The notes beneath the pieces were generated by a model that worked only from the letters and a program-made list of their open reading frames with translations, had not been told where the DNA came from and made no database searches. A program made the position numbers and the translations under genes. Positions 42,470-51,197 of a DNA stretch of 64,000 nucleotides are shown here, piece by piece. Source of the DNA: Cloacibacterium sp047601505 (GTDB taxonomy: Bacteria > Bacteroidota > Bacteroidia > Flavobacteriales > Weeksellaceae); assembly GCF_047601505.1 (NCBI RefSeq), contig NZ_JASGJD010000001.1:310001-374000 (forward strand), read 5' to 3'. Every line of letters starts with the position of its first letter. The stretch's first letter is position 1.

Positions 42470-43582
42470 TTAATTTTCGGCTGTTTTCTTTCTCAAAAAT
42501 TCTAAAATTTTCCAGCCATAAGAGTCTATTTTCTTCAAAATTTCGGCAAAAACGATTGCCAAACCTACATTCAAAGCATAAATCAAAACCATTAAGACCC
42601 AAGTATTAACATTTTCTTTAAGAGCCGCTACCACAAAATAAACCACAGAAGAACTCATTCCTTGTGCAAAATAATAGAAAATAGCGTTTTTGCCAATATA
42701 ATTTATGAAATTGTCTTTGGTGATTTTCAAGCGGTTATATAAAACAAAAATTGTTACTAATGAAAGCAAACTCCAAACAATATAAGGAATTTTGGGCGGA
42801 AATTTTTGTTTGTTGAATTTATAGAAAACTTCATCTCCAAAATACCAGAAAACCAAAATCAAACTCAAAGCTACAAAACCATACAAAACAGGCACAAAAA
42901 CGTTTTTAATTTTCTTTCCTTTCAATTGAATTGCAAATAAGAAAATTGCTAAATAAAAAGCAACATAACCAACCTGTCCACTTGGATAATAAGGCGCATA
43001 ATTTCTCATCACATCATTATCAATATTAAAATAAATGGTAAGTGCCAAACAAACACCAATTAACCATTTAATATGCTTTGGAAAGAATTTTAAAATCAAA
43101 ACTCCAAAAACCGTAACAATATAATAGACTTTAAGATACCAAAAACTTCCCATTACTACAGGAAAACTATCACAATTGCTATAACTATGCAGAAACCAAT
43201 TCCCAAGAATATCCCAATTAAAAGCAGAATCTACATTAGGAACGCCATATTTAGTCCCAAAAACGGTATAGTACGATTGCATCCCTTCTGTTCCGAAAAT
43301 TCCAAAAATTCCCCATTTCATTATTCCATCCAAGAAAAATAGAAAAGTTACAAAAATCATATAAGTAACTTGCAGTTTCAGCAATCTGTACAAGGTTTTT
43401 TCTACATTATTGCCAGAAGTTAATCCACTCAGCGCAAAAAAAACAGGTACATCTATTAATAAACTTAAAGTTCTTACTTCCGACGGGAGATAAAGTTGTC
43501 CGCTCCAGAAAGCAGTATGAATAAAAACGATAGAAAGTGTAGCCAAGCCTTTGGCAAAATCGATGTAAAGATCTCGTTTCAT
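42470..43582 (-). CDS. Acyltransferase 3 / membrane acyltransferase-like protein
   Basis: 370 residues with about ten helices. The start KRDLYIDFAKGLATLSIVFIHTAF carries the acyltransferase-3 pattern (D-x-x-K-G, then a catalytic-type histidine), followed by VPVFFALSGL. Such enzymes O-acylate sugars in surface polysaccharides. There is no sugar-transferase cluster next to it, so the acceptor is unknown. Confidence 0.82.
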   Translation of the reverse strand: MKRDLYIDFAKGLATLSIVFIHTAFWSGQLYLPSEVRTLSLLIDVPVFFALSGLTSGNNVEKTLYRLLKLQVTYMIFVTFLFFLDGIMKWGIFGIFGTEGMQSYYTVFGTKYGVPNVDSAFNWDILGNWFLHSYSNCDSFPVVMGSFWYLKVYYIVTVFGVLILKFFPKHIKWLIGVCLALTIYFNIDNDVMRNYAPYYPSGQVGYVAFYLAIFLFAIQLKGKKIKNVFVPVLYGFVALSLILVFWYFGDEVFYKFNKQKFPPKIPYIVWSLLSLVTIFVLYNRLKITKDNFINYIGKNAIFYYFAQGMSSSVVYFVVAALKENVNTWVLMVLIYALNVGLAIVFAEILKKIDSYGWKILEFLRKKTAEN

Positions 43583-43669
43583 AGAATTTATAAAGTGTTT
43601 TCAAATGTACAATTTTCGTTTTTAACTAAAAAATTTTAGCATTAATGTGGATAACTCATTTTTTTTTCT

Positions 43670-43677
43670 TACTTTTG
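43670..43677 (+). promoter_or_regulatory. TAnnTTTG promoter box of rplU-rpmA
   Basis: TACTTTTG followed by CACC, 30 nt before ATG 43708. The spacing and context match ribosomal protein operons of this phylum. Confidence 0.65.
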
Positions 43678-43707
43678 CACCTCGAATTAACTAAAAATAT
43701 ATAAACA

Positions 43708-44127
43708 ATGTTTGCAATCGTAGAGATAGCAGGGCTTCAATACAAAGTTGAGCAAAACCAAAAGTTGTTTGTAAACCGTTTAAAAGGTGAAAAAGGAGAC
43801 AAAGTATCTTTCGAAAAAGTTCTTCTTACTGTAAACGGAACAGTAACTGTAGGTGCCCCGGCTGTAAGTGGTATCGCTGTAGAAGCGGAAATTCTTGATC
43901 ATGTTCAAGCTGATAAAGTAATCGTTTTCAAAAAGAAAAGAAGAAAAGGTTACAAAGTAAAAAATGGACACAGACAACAATTAACACAAATCCAGATTGT
44001 TTCTATCGCAGGTGCTGAAGCTCCAAAAGCTAAAAAAGCTGCTAAAAAAGAAACAACTGAAGAAGGAGCAGAACCAGCTAAAAAACCAGCTGCTAAAAAA
44101 ACTGCTAAAAAAGAAACTGAAGAATAG
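43708..44127 (+). CDS. rplU: Large ribosomal subunit protein bL21 with Lys/Ala-rich tail
   Basis: Residues 1-103 are a normal L21: MFAIVEIAGLQYKVEQNQKL, VGAPAVSGIAVEAEIL, KKRRKGYKVKNGHRQQLTQI. It is followed by some 36 extra residues of Lys/Ala/Glu repeats (for example AKKAAKKETTEEGAEPAKK), a low-complexity tail resembling histone H1-like tails. L21 binds 23S rRNA. The gene is 31 nt upstream of rpmA and shares its promoter. Confidence 0.95.
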   Translation: MFAIVEIAGLQYKVEQNQKLFVNRLKGEKGDKVSFEKVLLTVNGTVTVGAPAVSGIAVEAEILDHVQADKVIVFKKKRRKGYKVKNGHRQQLTQIQIVSIAGAEAPKAKKAAKKETTEEGAEPAKKPAAKKTAKKETEE

Positions 44128-44158
44128 TATTAATTTACGATAAAAATTTTTAAACAAA

Positions 44159-44416
44159 ATGGCACACAAGAAAGGAGTTGGTAGTTCCAAAAACGGTAGA
44201 GAATCTCACTCTAAAAGATTAGGTGTAAAGATTTTCGGTGGTCAAGAAGCTATTGCTGGTAATATTATCGTAAGACAAAGAGGTACACAACACCACCCAG
44301 GTGATAACGTGGGAATTGGTAAAGACCATACTTTGTTTGCATTAGTAGACGGTAAAGTAGTTTTCAGAAAGAAAGCAAATAACAGATCTTTCGTATCTGT
44401 AGAACCAAACGCATAA
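44159..44416 (+). CDS. rpmA: Large ribosomal subunit protein bL27
   Basis: 85 residues: MAHKKGVGSSKNGRESHSKRL, GNIIVRQRGT, HHPGDNVGIGKDHTLFAL, the complete L27 signature. L27's N-terminus reaches the peptidyl-transferase centre; there is no cleavable leader as in Firmicutes. Cotranscribed with rplU and followed by a terminator. Confidence 0.97.
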   Translation: MAHKKGVGSSKNGRESHSKRLGVKIFGGQEAIAGNIIVRQRGTQHHPGDNVGIGKDHTLFALVDGKVVFRKKANNRSFVSVEPNA

Positions 44417-44440
44417 TTAAGCGTTATATACAACACAAGA

Positions 44441-44460
44441 ACCTCGGCATTTGCTGAGGT
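44441..44460 (+). terminator. Terminator of rplU-rpmA
   Basis: acctcggca (44441-44449) and tgctgaggt (44452-44460), one internal mismatch, followed by T7. Confidence 0.85.
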
Positions 44461-44499
44461 TTTTTTATTTTTTAGGAGGTTATCTTCGGTTTTTTTATT

Positions 44500-44507
44500 T
44501 ATTTTTG
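44500..44507 (+). promoter_or_regulatory. Possible promoter box of the prolyl oligopeptidase gene
   Basis: TATTTTTG directly precedes ATG 44508 and would start transcription around 44512-44514. That supports the second ATG (44523) as translation start. T-rich context weakens the call. Confidence 0.4.
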
Positions 44508-44522
44508 ATGAAATTTGAAAAA

Positions 44523-46637
44523 ATGAAAGTGAATTTTCCTACTATTATTTTAGCAAGCATCACTCTTGCTTCTTGTTCATCTCAAAACATGAAAAGTACT
44601 TATCAATATCCCGAAACTAAAAAAATTGCTCACTCAGACGAATATTTTGGCGCTAAAGTAGAAGACCCTTATCGTTGGTTAGAAGACGATAGAGCAACCG
44701 AAACCAAAGATTGGGTAAAACGTGAAGTAACATTCACCCAAGATTATTTATCAAAAATTCCTTTTCGCGAAGAAATCCGTTCTCAATTAAAAGACATTTG
44801 GAACTACGAAAAAATCTCTGCCCCATTTGAAGAAGGAGATTATACCTACTTCTACAAAAATGACGGTTTGCAAGCACAATCTGTCTTATACAGAACCGAC
44901 AAAACAGGGAAAACAAAAGTCTTTTTAGACCCCAACAAATTTTCAGAAAAAGGAACGACCTCTCTTTCCGGACTTTCTTTCAACAAAAAAGGAAATTTAG
45001 TTTCATATTCTATCTCTGAAGGAGGTAGCGATTGGAACAAAATCATCATTATGAATGTGGCTACTAAGAAAATTCTAGACGAACCAATTGTATGTAAGTT
45101 TAGCAGCACTTCTTGGTACAAAGACGAAGGTTTTTACTATTCTAAATACGACCAACCAAAAGAAGGAAGCATTCTTTCTGGTATGACGGACACTCATAAA
45201 GTATATTTTCACAAGTTGGGAACCAAACAATCTGAAGACCAATTGATTATTGGAGGAGATAACTTCAAAAGAAGATATTTATCTGCTTATGTTTCGGAAG
45301 ACGAAAGATTTCTTATTCTTTCCGCAGCTGTAAACACAAGTGGAAACGAACTGTATATTAAAGACTTAACCAAAAATTTAGATTTTACTCCAATTCAAAA
45401 AGGATACGATTACAATACAAATATCATCGACACTAAAGGAGACGAAATTTATATTTTCACAGATAAAAATGCTCCGAATATGAAATTGCAAAAATTTAAC
45501 ATCAATAATCCTGATGTTTGGACAGATGTAATTCCAGAAACTGATAATGTTTTGAGCGTTTCTACTGGAGGAGGAAATATTTTCGCAAAATATATGAAAG
45601 ACGCCGTTTCTTTTGTAAAACAATTCGACTATAACGGAAATTTAATTCGAGAAATTGCTCTTCCCGGAAAAGGAACGGCAAACGGTTTTGGCGGCAAAGA
45701 AAATGACAAAGAAATCTATTATTCTTTTACAAATTACATTACACCAGGAACTACCTATAAACTGAATATTGAAAATGGAAAATCTGAAATATATGAAAAA
45801 CCAAAAGTAAAATTCAATCCAGAAAATTACGTTTCAGAACAAGTTTTTTATACTTCTAAAGATGGAACTAAAGTTCCAATGATGATTTCTTATAAGAAAG
45901 GATTAAAATTAGATGGTAAAAATCCTACAATTCTCTACAGTTATGGCGGTTTTAATATTTCTTTAACTCCAAGTTTTTCTGTTGTTAATGCCATTTGGAT
46001 GGAAAATGGTGGAATTTACGCCGTTCCTAACATTAGAGGCGGTGGCGAATATGGAAAAAAATGGCACGATGCGGGCACAAAAATGCAAAAGAAAAACGTT
46101 TTTGAAGATTTTATCGCTGCAGGCGAATATTTACAAAAAAATGGTTATACTTCTCCAGAATTCATGGCACTTTCGGGCCGTTCAAACGGCGGTTTATTAG
46201 TAGGAGCTACCATGACAATGAGACCAGATTTAGCAAAAGTAGCTTTCCCTGGAGTTGGCGTTTTGGATATGTTGAGATATAATAAATTTACAGCTGGCGC
46301 AGGTTGGGCTTACGATTATGGAACAGCAGAAGACAACAAAGAAATGTTTGAATATTTAAAATCTTACTCTCCAGTTCATAATGTTAAAAAAGGAACTTGC
46401 TATCCTTCTACCATGGTAATTACCAGTGACCATGACGACAGAGTTGTACCAGCACATTCGTTTAAATTTGGTGCAGAATTACAAGAAAAACAATCTTGTA
46501 ACCAACCTATTTTAATAAGAATTGAAACCAATGCAGGACATGGCGCAGGAAGAAGCACAGACCAAGTAATTGGCGAAAACACAGATATTCTGAGCTTTGC
46601 CCTTTACGAAATGGGACTTGAAAATTTGAAAAAATAA
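44523..46637 (+). CDS. Prolyl oligopeptidase (S9A), probable lipoprotein
   Basis: A serine peptidase cutting after proline in short peptides. The chosen start gives a lipoprotein signal MKVNFPTIILASITLASC; ATG 44508 would add five residues. After an N-terminal beta-propeller (KVEDPYRWLEDDRATETKDWV), the alpha/beta hydrolase has the nucleophile in ALSGRSNGGLL, the Asp in SDHDDRVVPAHS and His in AGHGAGR. The length of about 704 residues is typical. Likely periplasmic or outer-membrane-attached. Confidence 0.92.
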   Translation: MKVNFPTIILASITLASCSSQNMKSTYQYPETKKIAHSDEYFGAKVEDPYRWLEDDRATETKDWVKREVTFTQDYLSKIPFREEIRSQLKDIWNYEKISAPFEEGDYTYFYKNDGLQAQSVLYRTDKTGKTKVFLDPNKFSEKGTTSLSGLSFNKKGNLVSYSISEGGSDWNKIIIMNVATKKILDEPIVCKFSSTSWYKDEGFYYSKYDQPKEGSILSGMTDTHKVYFHKLGTKQSEDQLIIGGDNFKRRYLSAYVSEDERFLILSAAVNTSGNELYIKDLTKNLDFTPIQKGYDYNTNIIDTKGDEIYIFTDKNAPNMKLQKFNINNPDVWTDVIPETDNVLSVSTGGGNIFAKYMKDAVSFVKQFDYNGNLIREIALPGKGTANGFGGKENDKEIYYSFTNYITPGTTYKLNIENGKSEIYEKPKVKFNPENYVSEQVFYTSKDGTKVPMMISYKKGLKLDGKNPTILYSYGGFNISLTPSFSVVNAIWMENGGIYAVPNIRGGGEYGKKWHDAGTKMQKKNVFEDFIAAGEYLQKNGYTSPEFMALSGRSNGGLLVGATMTMRPDLAKVAFPGVGVLDMLRYNKFTAGAGWAYDYGTAEDNKEMFEYLKSYSPVHNVKKGTCYPSTMVITSDHDDRVVPAHSFKFGAELQEKQSCNQPILIRIETNAGHGAGRSTDQVIGENTDILSFALYEMGLENLKK

Positions 46638-46643
46638 ATAAAC

Positions 46644-46669
46644 AAAACCGCAGAAATTTCTGCGGTTTT
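46644..46669. terminator. Convergent terminator, prolyl oligopeptidase / AsmA-like gene
   Basis: aaaaccgcagaaa and tttctgcggtttt form a perfect 13-bp palindrome flanked by A and T. It overlaps the stop codon of the minus-strand gene. Confidence 0.8.
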
Positions 46670-48788
46670 ACTTTTTAAATCTATCATTCATTTTCTTTTT
46701 GAAGGAAGCCTTGTCCTCATCTACTTTCTTTTTAATTTCTTTAACTTTCTCTACCGTTTTTTTAATTTTTTCTTCTTTTTGTTCTATTTTTTTAGAAATA
46801 AGAGTTTTCTTTAGACCTCCTTCAATTCCTCGCCAAAAAAGATTAAAAAAAGATTTTGTTTTGTCTCGTTCTGCATCTACTTCAACGCTTTCTGGGAATT
46901 TCTTAGAATTAGATTTTACAAACAAATTCACCAAAGCACTTAAAAACTTTTTCTTTTGTTTCGTTTCTTTATCTAAAATACTAACTTTTAAATCTTTATG
47001 CGTCATATTCATATCGCCAAAAATATGAGTATTATTTCCGTTATAATTAAAATTTAATTGTCTTATTTCGCCTTGAACCGTAATATTGAGATAAGGCTGA
47101 ACAAAAAGATTAATATTTTCTGCCGGAAGATTTGAAATATTACCAGAAATTTTAAAAAAATCGTCTTTTCTAGCGGTATCAAAACTCCAATTTACGTTCA
47201 TTGGAGAAGTTTTCATAAACTTACATTGAATTGAAATAGGAACTAAAGTTTTCTGGAAACCTTTATTAGAATTGAGATTTTGCGCTTTCAAATTAAAGTC
47301 GGAGAAAATCAATTTTCCTGCCGGATTTTCATTTGTATTGTCTTCTTCGTACTGCAAATAAGAATTCTTAACACTCAGATGATGAACCAACAAAGAAAAT
47401 TTTATACTTCGAAGTAACTCTGAATACATTTTTTTTCTGCTCAAATCATCTTTTGGAAATTTACTCCTAAAAATAATCGCTTCAACTCCATTAAAATCAA
47501 TTTTATTAACATTTATATTGGGTTGATTATTTGTAAAATTGAAATCAATTCCTGAAATTTTTGTTTTGGCAATTTTTATATTGTACCAATCTTTTTCTGT
47601 TTTAATTTTTCTACTAAATTCTTGCCTAGAAAGCAAAGGCAACATTGAAAAATTATTAAACTGCCAACCTTTATTATTAGCCAATAACTCATTCATTTTC
47701 AATTGATAGAACTCATTTGCTTTAAATAAAATTCTTCCTGTTTTAACACTGTAATTTTTGCAAGAAAAAGGAATTTTACCTTTTATAGTTTCTTCATTTA
47801 CCAAAAAATTATTTACCGAAGCGTTGATATTTTTAACAGACAATTTTTCTTTTCCATCAAAATCTTTTAAATCAAACTGAGCATTTTGGAAGATTAAATT
47901 TTTCAAATCCAATTCATAAGGAAGAGTTTTTTCATATCTCTTTCTCTTCATTTTACTTTCAAAAAGTGTAATTTTTGGATGAGAAAAAAGAATTTCATTA
48001 AAACTTACTTTATTGTTTATCAATTCAATATCACTAAAATTTAATTCAGAAGCTTCAAAATGAACAAGATTTTTGTTTGGAAATTTTTGTTGAAAATTTT
48101 TTAACTTCACCTGAGGCAAAATCTTAAAATATTTTACAGAAAGTTTTCCATTTTCAGTATCAATATTTTTAGCAGTAACTTTATAAACTTCATCGGGAAA
48201 CACTTCAAAATCATTGCCTTTAAGTGAATAATCATCAAAAACGAAAGGCAATTTACGCAACTCATCTTCTTCTGTAAAATCAAGATTATCAACACTCAAA
48301 CTCAATTCTTTAACCTTCAAAAGAGGAAATCCGTTTCGTCTGTTTATAACAAAATTCCCATTTCTAATCATCATATTTTTGAAGACGACAGAATTCTTCT
48401 TTTTCTTTATTTTTGGAGTAGAAGGCTTTGCTAAAGTAATTTTCAAATTGGGTTTACTTAATTTTATTTCATCTGAATTAATGGTTTTATTTACCAAAGC
48501 ATCATACATCCCAAGATTGCTGATGTAAATAGTATCAATATTTCCATCTAAGCCAATAATTTCCTGATTTTCAGGATTTTTATTTGAAACTTTAATATTC
48601 GAAGCAGTAATATCGCCCTGTAAAAATCTGATTTTTAAATCTTTGTAAGTGATATTGTATGGCGTTTTCTCTTGAATATATTGAGGAAGATTATTTTTTA
48701 ACCAATATCTAAATCCTAAAATCGTTGCTACAGATAATGCAGCAACACTGAATATGAAAAACAAAAAAAATTTTAGAAATCTCTTCAT
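46668..48788 (-). CDS. Large AsmA/DUF748-like membrane-anchored protein
   Basis: 706 residues with one N-terminal helix (LKFFLFFIFSVAALSVATILGF) and a long repetitive beta-strand body with the recurring pattern of an AsmA-type protein (for example LKIRFLQGDITASNIKVSN, LVHFEASELNFSDIEL, VNKIDFNGVEAIIF, FSDFNLKAQNLNS). AsmA-like proteins bridge the periplasm and help lipid or outer-membrane transport. The last 60 residues are a Lys/Glu-rich coiled coil. The family name is by pattern; function is inferred. Confidence 0.7.
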   Translation of the reverse strand: MKRFLKFFLFFIFSVAALSVATILGFRYWLKNNLPQYIQEKTPYNITYKDLKIRFLQGDITASNIKVSNKNPENQEIIGLDGNIDTIYISNLGMYDALVNKTINSDEIKLSKPNLKITLAKPSTPKIKKKKNSVVFKNMMIRNGNFVINRRNGFPLLKVKELSLSVDNLDFTEEDELRKLPFVFDDYSLKGNDFEVFPDEVYKVTAKNIDTENGKLSVKYFKILPQVKLKNFQQKFPNKNLVHFEASELNFSDIELINNKVSFNEILFSHPKITLFESKMKRKRYEKTLPYELDLKNLIFQNAQFDLKDFDGKEKLSVKNINASVNNFLVNEETIKGKIPFSCKNYSVKTGRILFKANEFYQLKMNELLANNKGWQFNNFSMLPLLSRQEFSRKIKTEKDWYNIKIAKTKISGIDFNFTNNQPNINVNKIDFNGVEAIIFRSKFPKDDLSRKKMYSELLRSIKFSLLVHHLSVKNSYLQYEEDNTNENPAGKLIFSDFNLKAQNLNSNKGFQKTLVPISIQCKFMKTSPMNVNWSFDTARKDDFFKISGNISNLPAENINLFVQPYLNITVQGEIRQLNFNYNGNNTHIFGDMNMTHKDLKVSILDKETKQKKKFLSALVNLFVKSNSKKFPESVEVDAERDKTKSFFNLFWRGIEGGLKKTLISKKIEQKEEKIKKTVEKVKEIKKKVDEDKASFKKKMNDRFKK

Positions 48789-48858
48789 ACGGTAAATTTA
48801 GAGATTGATTAGCCGTAATTTTTATAGAATTTTGAGCGATTATTATAAATCATCCATT

Positions 48859-49653
48859 CTAAGAAATATCCAATTCAATTACATAACCTTCGTGGCTTCT
48901 TACATTGATGAAATCTCCGTCGTTAAAACACAAATATTGTCCTTTAATTCCTTTTAAGACACCTTCAAACTCTGGCTTAGAATCTAGTGTAAAAGAAGTA
49001 ATTTTTGAAGGGGCTTCATAAGGAAAATCTAGTTTCCAAACCTCATTTTCATCAATTACAAATTGCTTACTTTCTTTCGGAAAGAAATCTTCAATTTTAT
49101 TACGAAAATCTATTAAATCTACATCGCTTTCTCTTTCATCTTGAAGCATTTTTCTCCAATTAGTTTTATCGGCAAGATGTTTTTTCATTTCAACTTCTAT
49201 CACTCCAGCTTCGTATCTATTGGTAGTTCTTGCAATTGGAATGGCAAAAGTAGCGCCTTGGTCTATCCAACGAGTTGGCACTTGAGATTCTCTGGTTACG
49301 CCCACTTTTACATCGCCAGTATAAGCCAAATACACGATATGAGGTTGCAACTGAATTTCTTTTTCTACTTCCAAATCTCGTTCTTCTATGCCAAGATGCG
49401 CCGTAGAAAGTTCTGGTCTCAAAATCGTTTCGCTAGCATAAGGACTTTCGAAAAAACATTCTTTACAAAATCCCATTCTGTATATTTTTTTGTCTTTACC
49501 ACAATTTACACACTGATATCCAACGTGTTTTAGGTGTAATTTTTTACCAAAAAGTTGATTCATCGAGATTAGATCTCCTGAAAGATTAAGGTAATAATTG
49601 ATGGGATTTCCGAAAACGGAAGACATTTTGAGAATTTGTCCTTTAAAGTGCAT
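48859..49653 (-). CDS. DUF2797 domain protein
   Basis: About 264 residues. A zinc-ribbon-like CVNCGKDKKIYRMGFCKECF is at residues 48-67, followed by SPYASETILRPELSTAHLG, IVYLAYTGDVKVGVTRESQVPTRWIDQGA, the hallmark of DUF2797. The GVTR...RW block resembles a GIY-YIG-like core. Start ATG 49653 (MHFKGQILKM) fits family N-termini; an ORF extension of 10 residues upstream is unlikely. Function unknown. Confidence 0.88.
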   Translation of the reverse strand: MHFKGQILKMSSVFGNPINYYLNLSGDLISMNQLFGKKLHLKHVGYQCVNCGKDKKIYRMGFCKECFFESPYASETILRPELSTAHLGIEERDLEVEKEIQLQPHIVYLAYTGDVKVGVTRESQVPTRWIDQGATFAIPIARTTNRYEAGVIEVEMKKHLADKTNWRKMLQDERESDVDLIDFRNKIEDFFPKESKQFVIDENEVWKLDFPYEAPSKITSFTLDSKPEFEGVLKGIKGQYLCFNDGDFINVRSHEGYVIELDIS

Positions 49654-49735
49654 TATGAATAAAATTTTACGTAAAAATAGCAAAACATTTTATTACATTT
49701 GTCTTTAGTAAGAAAAACATTGTTTAGCAATACAA

Positions 49736-50764
49736 ATGAATTATTTAGTAACAGGCGGTTCGGGATTTATTGGCTCTCACTTAGTTGAAAGATTACTAAA
49801 AGAAGGACATTTTGTCATAAACATTGACAATTTCGATGATTTTTATGATTATAAAATAAAAATTAAAAATACTTTAGAAAGTGTAAGTTTATCAACAGAT
49901 TTTAATTTCTCTGAAAAAGAATCTGACATTCTGAAACTTATAGAAAAAACATCATCAGAAAACTACAAATTATATTACACAGACATTAGAGATAAAGAAT
50001 CTTTGGCTCAAATTTTCAAAAATCATAAAATTGATTGTCTCATCCATCTTGCTGCGTTAGCTGGCGTAAGACCTTCTATTGAAAGACCTCTAGATTACGA
50101 AGAAGTAAACATAAAAGGAACGATGAATCTTTGGGAATTATGCCGAGAATTCAATGTAAAAAACAATGTAATTGCATCTTCATCAAGCGTTTACGGCAAC
50201 AACGAAAAAATTCCTTTCTCGGAAACTGATAATGTAGACAAGCCCATTTCGCCATACGCTGCCACTAAAAAATGTACAGAAATTCTCGGTCATGTTTACC
50301 ATCATTTATACGAAATGAACATGATATTTTTGAGATTTTTTACCGTTTTCGGACCGAGACAAAGACCAGATTTGGCAATTCATAAATTCACAAAACTTAT
50401 TTCGGAAAACAAAGAAATTCCGTTTTATGGAGATGGCTCTACCGCTAGAGATTACACCTTTATTGATGATATTGTAGATGGCATTATAAAATCTATAGAA
50501 TATGTAGAAAAGAACAGCAATGTGTACGAAACCATCAATCTTGGTGAAAGCCAAGTAATTACACTTAACGAAATGCTTAGTGGCATTGAAAAAGAATTAG
50601 AAAAAGTTGCCAACAAAAAAAATCTGCCAATACAACCGGGAGATGTGCAAAAAACGAACGCAGATATAGAAAAAGCCAAAAACCTCATCAATTATCTGCC
50701 AAAAACCAACTACCAAAATGGCATAAAAATCTTTGTGGAATGGTTTTTGAGAAATAACAACTAA
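49736..50764 (+). CDS. NAD-dependent sugar epimerase (UDP-glucuronate 4-epimerase-like)
   Basis: An SDR-type epimerase of 342 residues: NAD motif TGGSGFIGSHLVERLL, HLAALAGVRPSIERP, serine in ASSSSVYGNN, the catalytic SPYAATKKCTE (YxxxK) and FFTVFGPRQRPDLAI. The combination VRPSIE...FGPRQRPD is typical of UDP-glucuronate 4-epimerases and related enzymes that feed surface polysaccharide synthesis. No other sugar genes are adjacent. Confidence 0.87.
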   Translation: MNYLVTGGSGFIGSHLVERLLKEGHFVINIDNFDDFYDYKIKIKNTLESVSLSTDFNFSEKESDILKLIEKTSSENYKLYYTDIRDKESLAQIFKNHKIDCLIHLAALAGVRPSIERPLDYEEVNIKGTMNLWELCREFNVKNNVIASSSSVYGNNEKIPFSETDNVDKPISPYAATKKCTEILGHVYHHLYEMNMIFLRFFTVFGPRQRPDLAIHKFTKLISENKEIPFYGDGSTARDYTFIDDIVDGIIKSIEYVEKNSNVYETINLGESQVITLNEMLSGIEKELEKVANKKNLPIQPGDVQKTNADIEKAKNLINYLPKTNYQNGIKIFVEWFLRNNN

Positions 50765-50813
50765 ATTAATTGAAAATCAACGATAAAAAAGTTTAATTTT
50801 TTTTATAATTTTT

Positions 50814-50821
50814 TACTTTTG
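50814..50821 (+). promoter_or_regulatory. TAnnTTTG promoter box of the DUF2795 gene
   Basis: TACTTTTG followed by CAAAAAATT, 18 nt before ATG 50840. Confidence 0.6.
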
Positions 50822-50839
50822 CAAAAAATTTAGAATTAT

Positions 50840-51061
50840 ATGTACTGGACATTAGAATTAGCTTCATATTTAAGCGACGCACCTTGGCCGATGACTAAAG
50901 CAGAATTAATCGACTACGCTATTAGAACAGGTGCTCCAATGGAAGTAGTAGAAAATCTTCAAGCTATTGAAGACGAAGGAGAAATATACGAAAGTATAGA
51001 AGAAGTATGGAGTGACTATCCTACTGACGAAGATTTCCTTTGGAACGAAGACGAATACTAA
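50840..51061 (+). CDS. DUF2795 domain protein
   Basis: 73 acidic residues: MYWTLELASYLSDAPWPMTK, DYAIRTGAPMEVVENL, a DUF2795 pattern, then an acidic tail IEEVWSDYPTDEDFLWNED. Highly conserved in Bacteroidota; cytosolic; function unknown. Monocistronic, with a promoter of its own, and upstream of secA. Confidence 0.87.
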   Translation: MYWTLELASYLSDAPWPMTKAELIDYAIRTGAPMEVVENLQAIEDEGEIYESIEEVWSDYPTDEDFLWNEDEY

Positions 51062-51070
51062 AAAACAACT

Positions 51071-51098
51071 AGCTTCCGGCTCTCAGCTGTCAGCTTTT
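51071..51098. repeat. AGCT-rich intergenic repeat fragment
   Basis: The sequence around agcttccggctctcagctgtcagctttttattt contains the pieces agct, cagctgtcagct and a T run. It resembles the degenerate CAGCTGTCAGC-type intergenic repeats common in flavobacterial genomes, and may act as the terminator of the DUF2795 gene. Confidence 0.4.
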
Positions 51099-51197
51099 TA
51101 TTTAAATTATATAAATCCCAAATTTTTGGGAGGAAACATTATTCACTTTATTTGCCGCAAACCATCTAGGTAAACGCCAAATGTAAAATTACTATTT

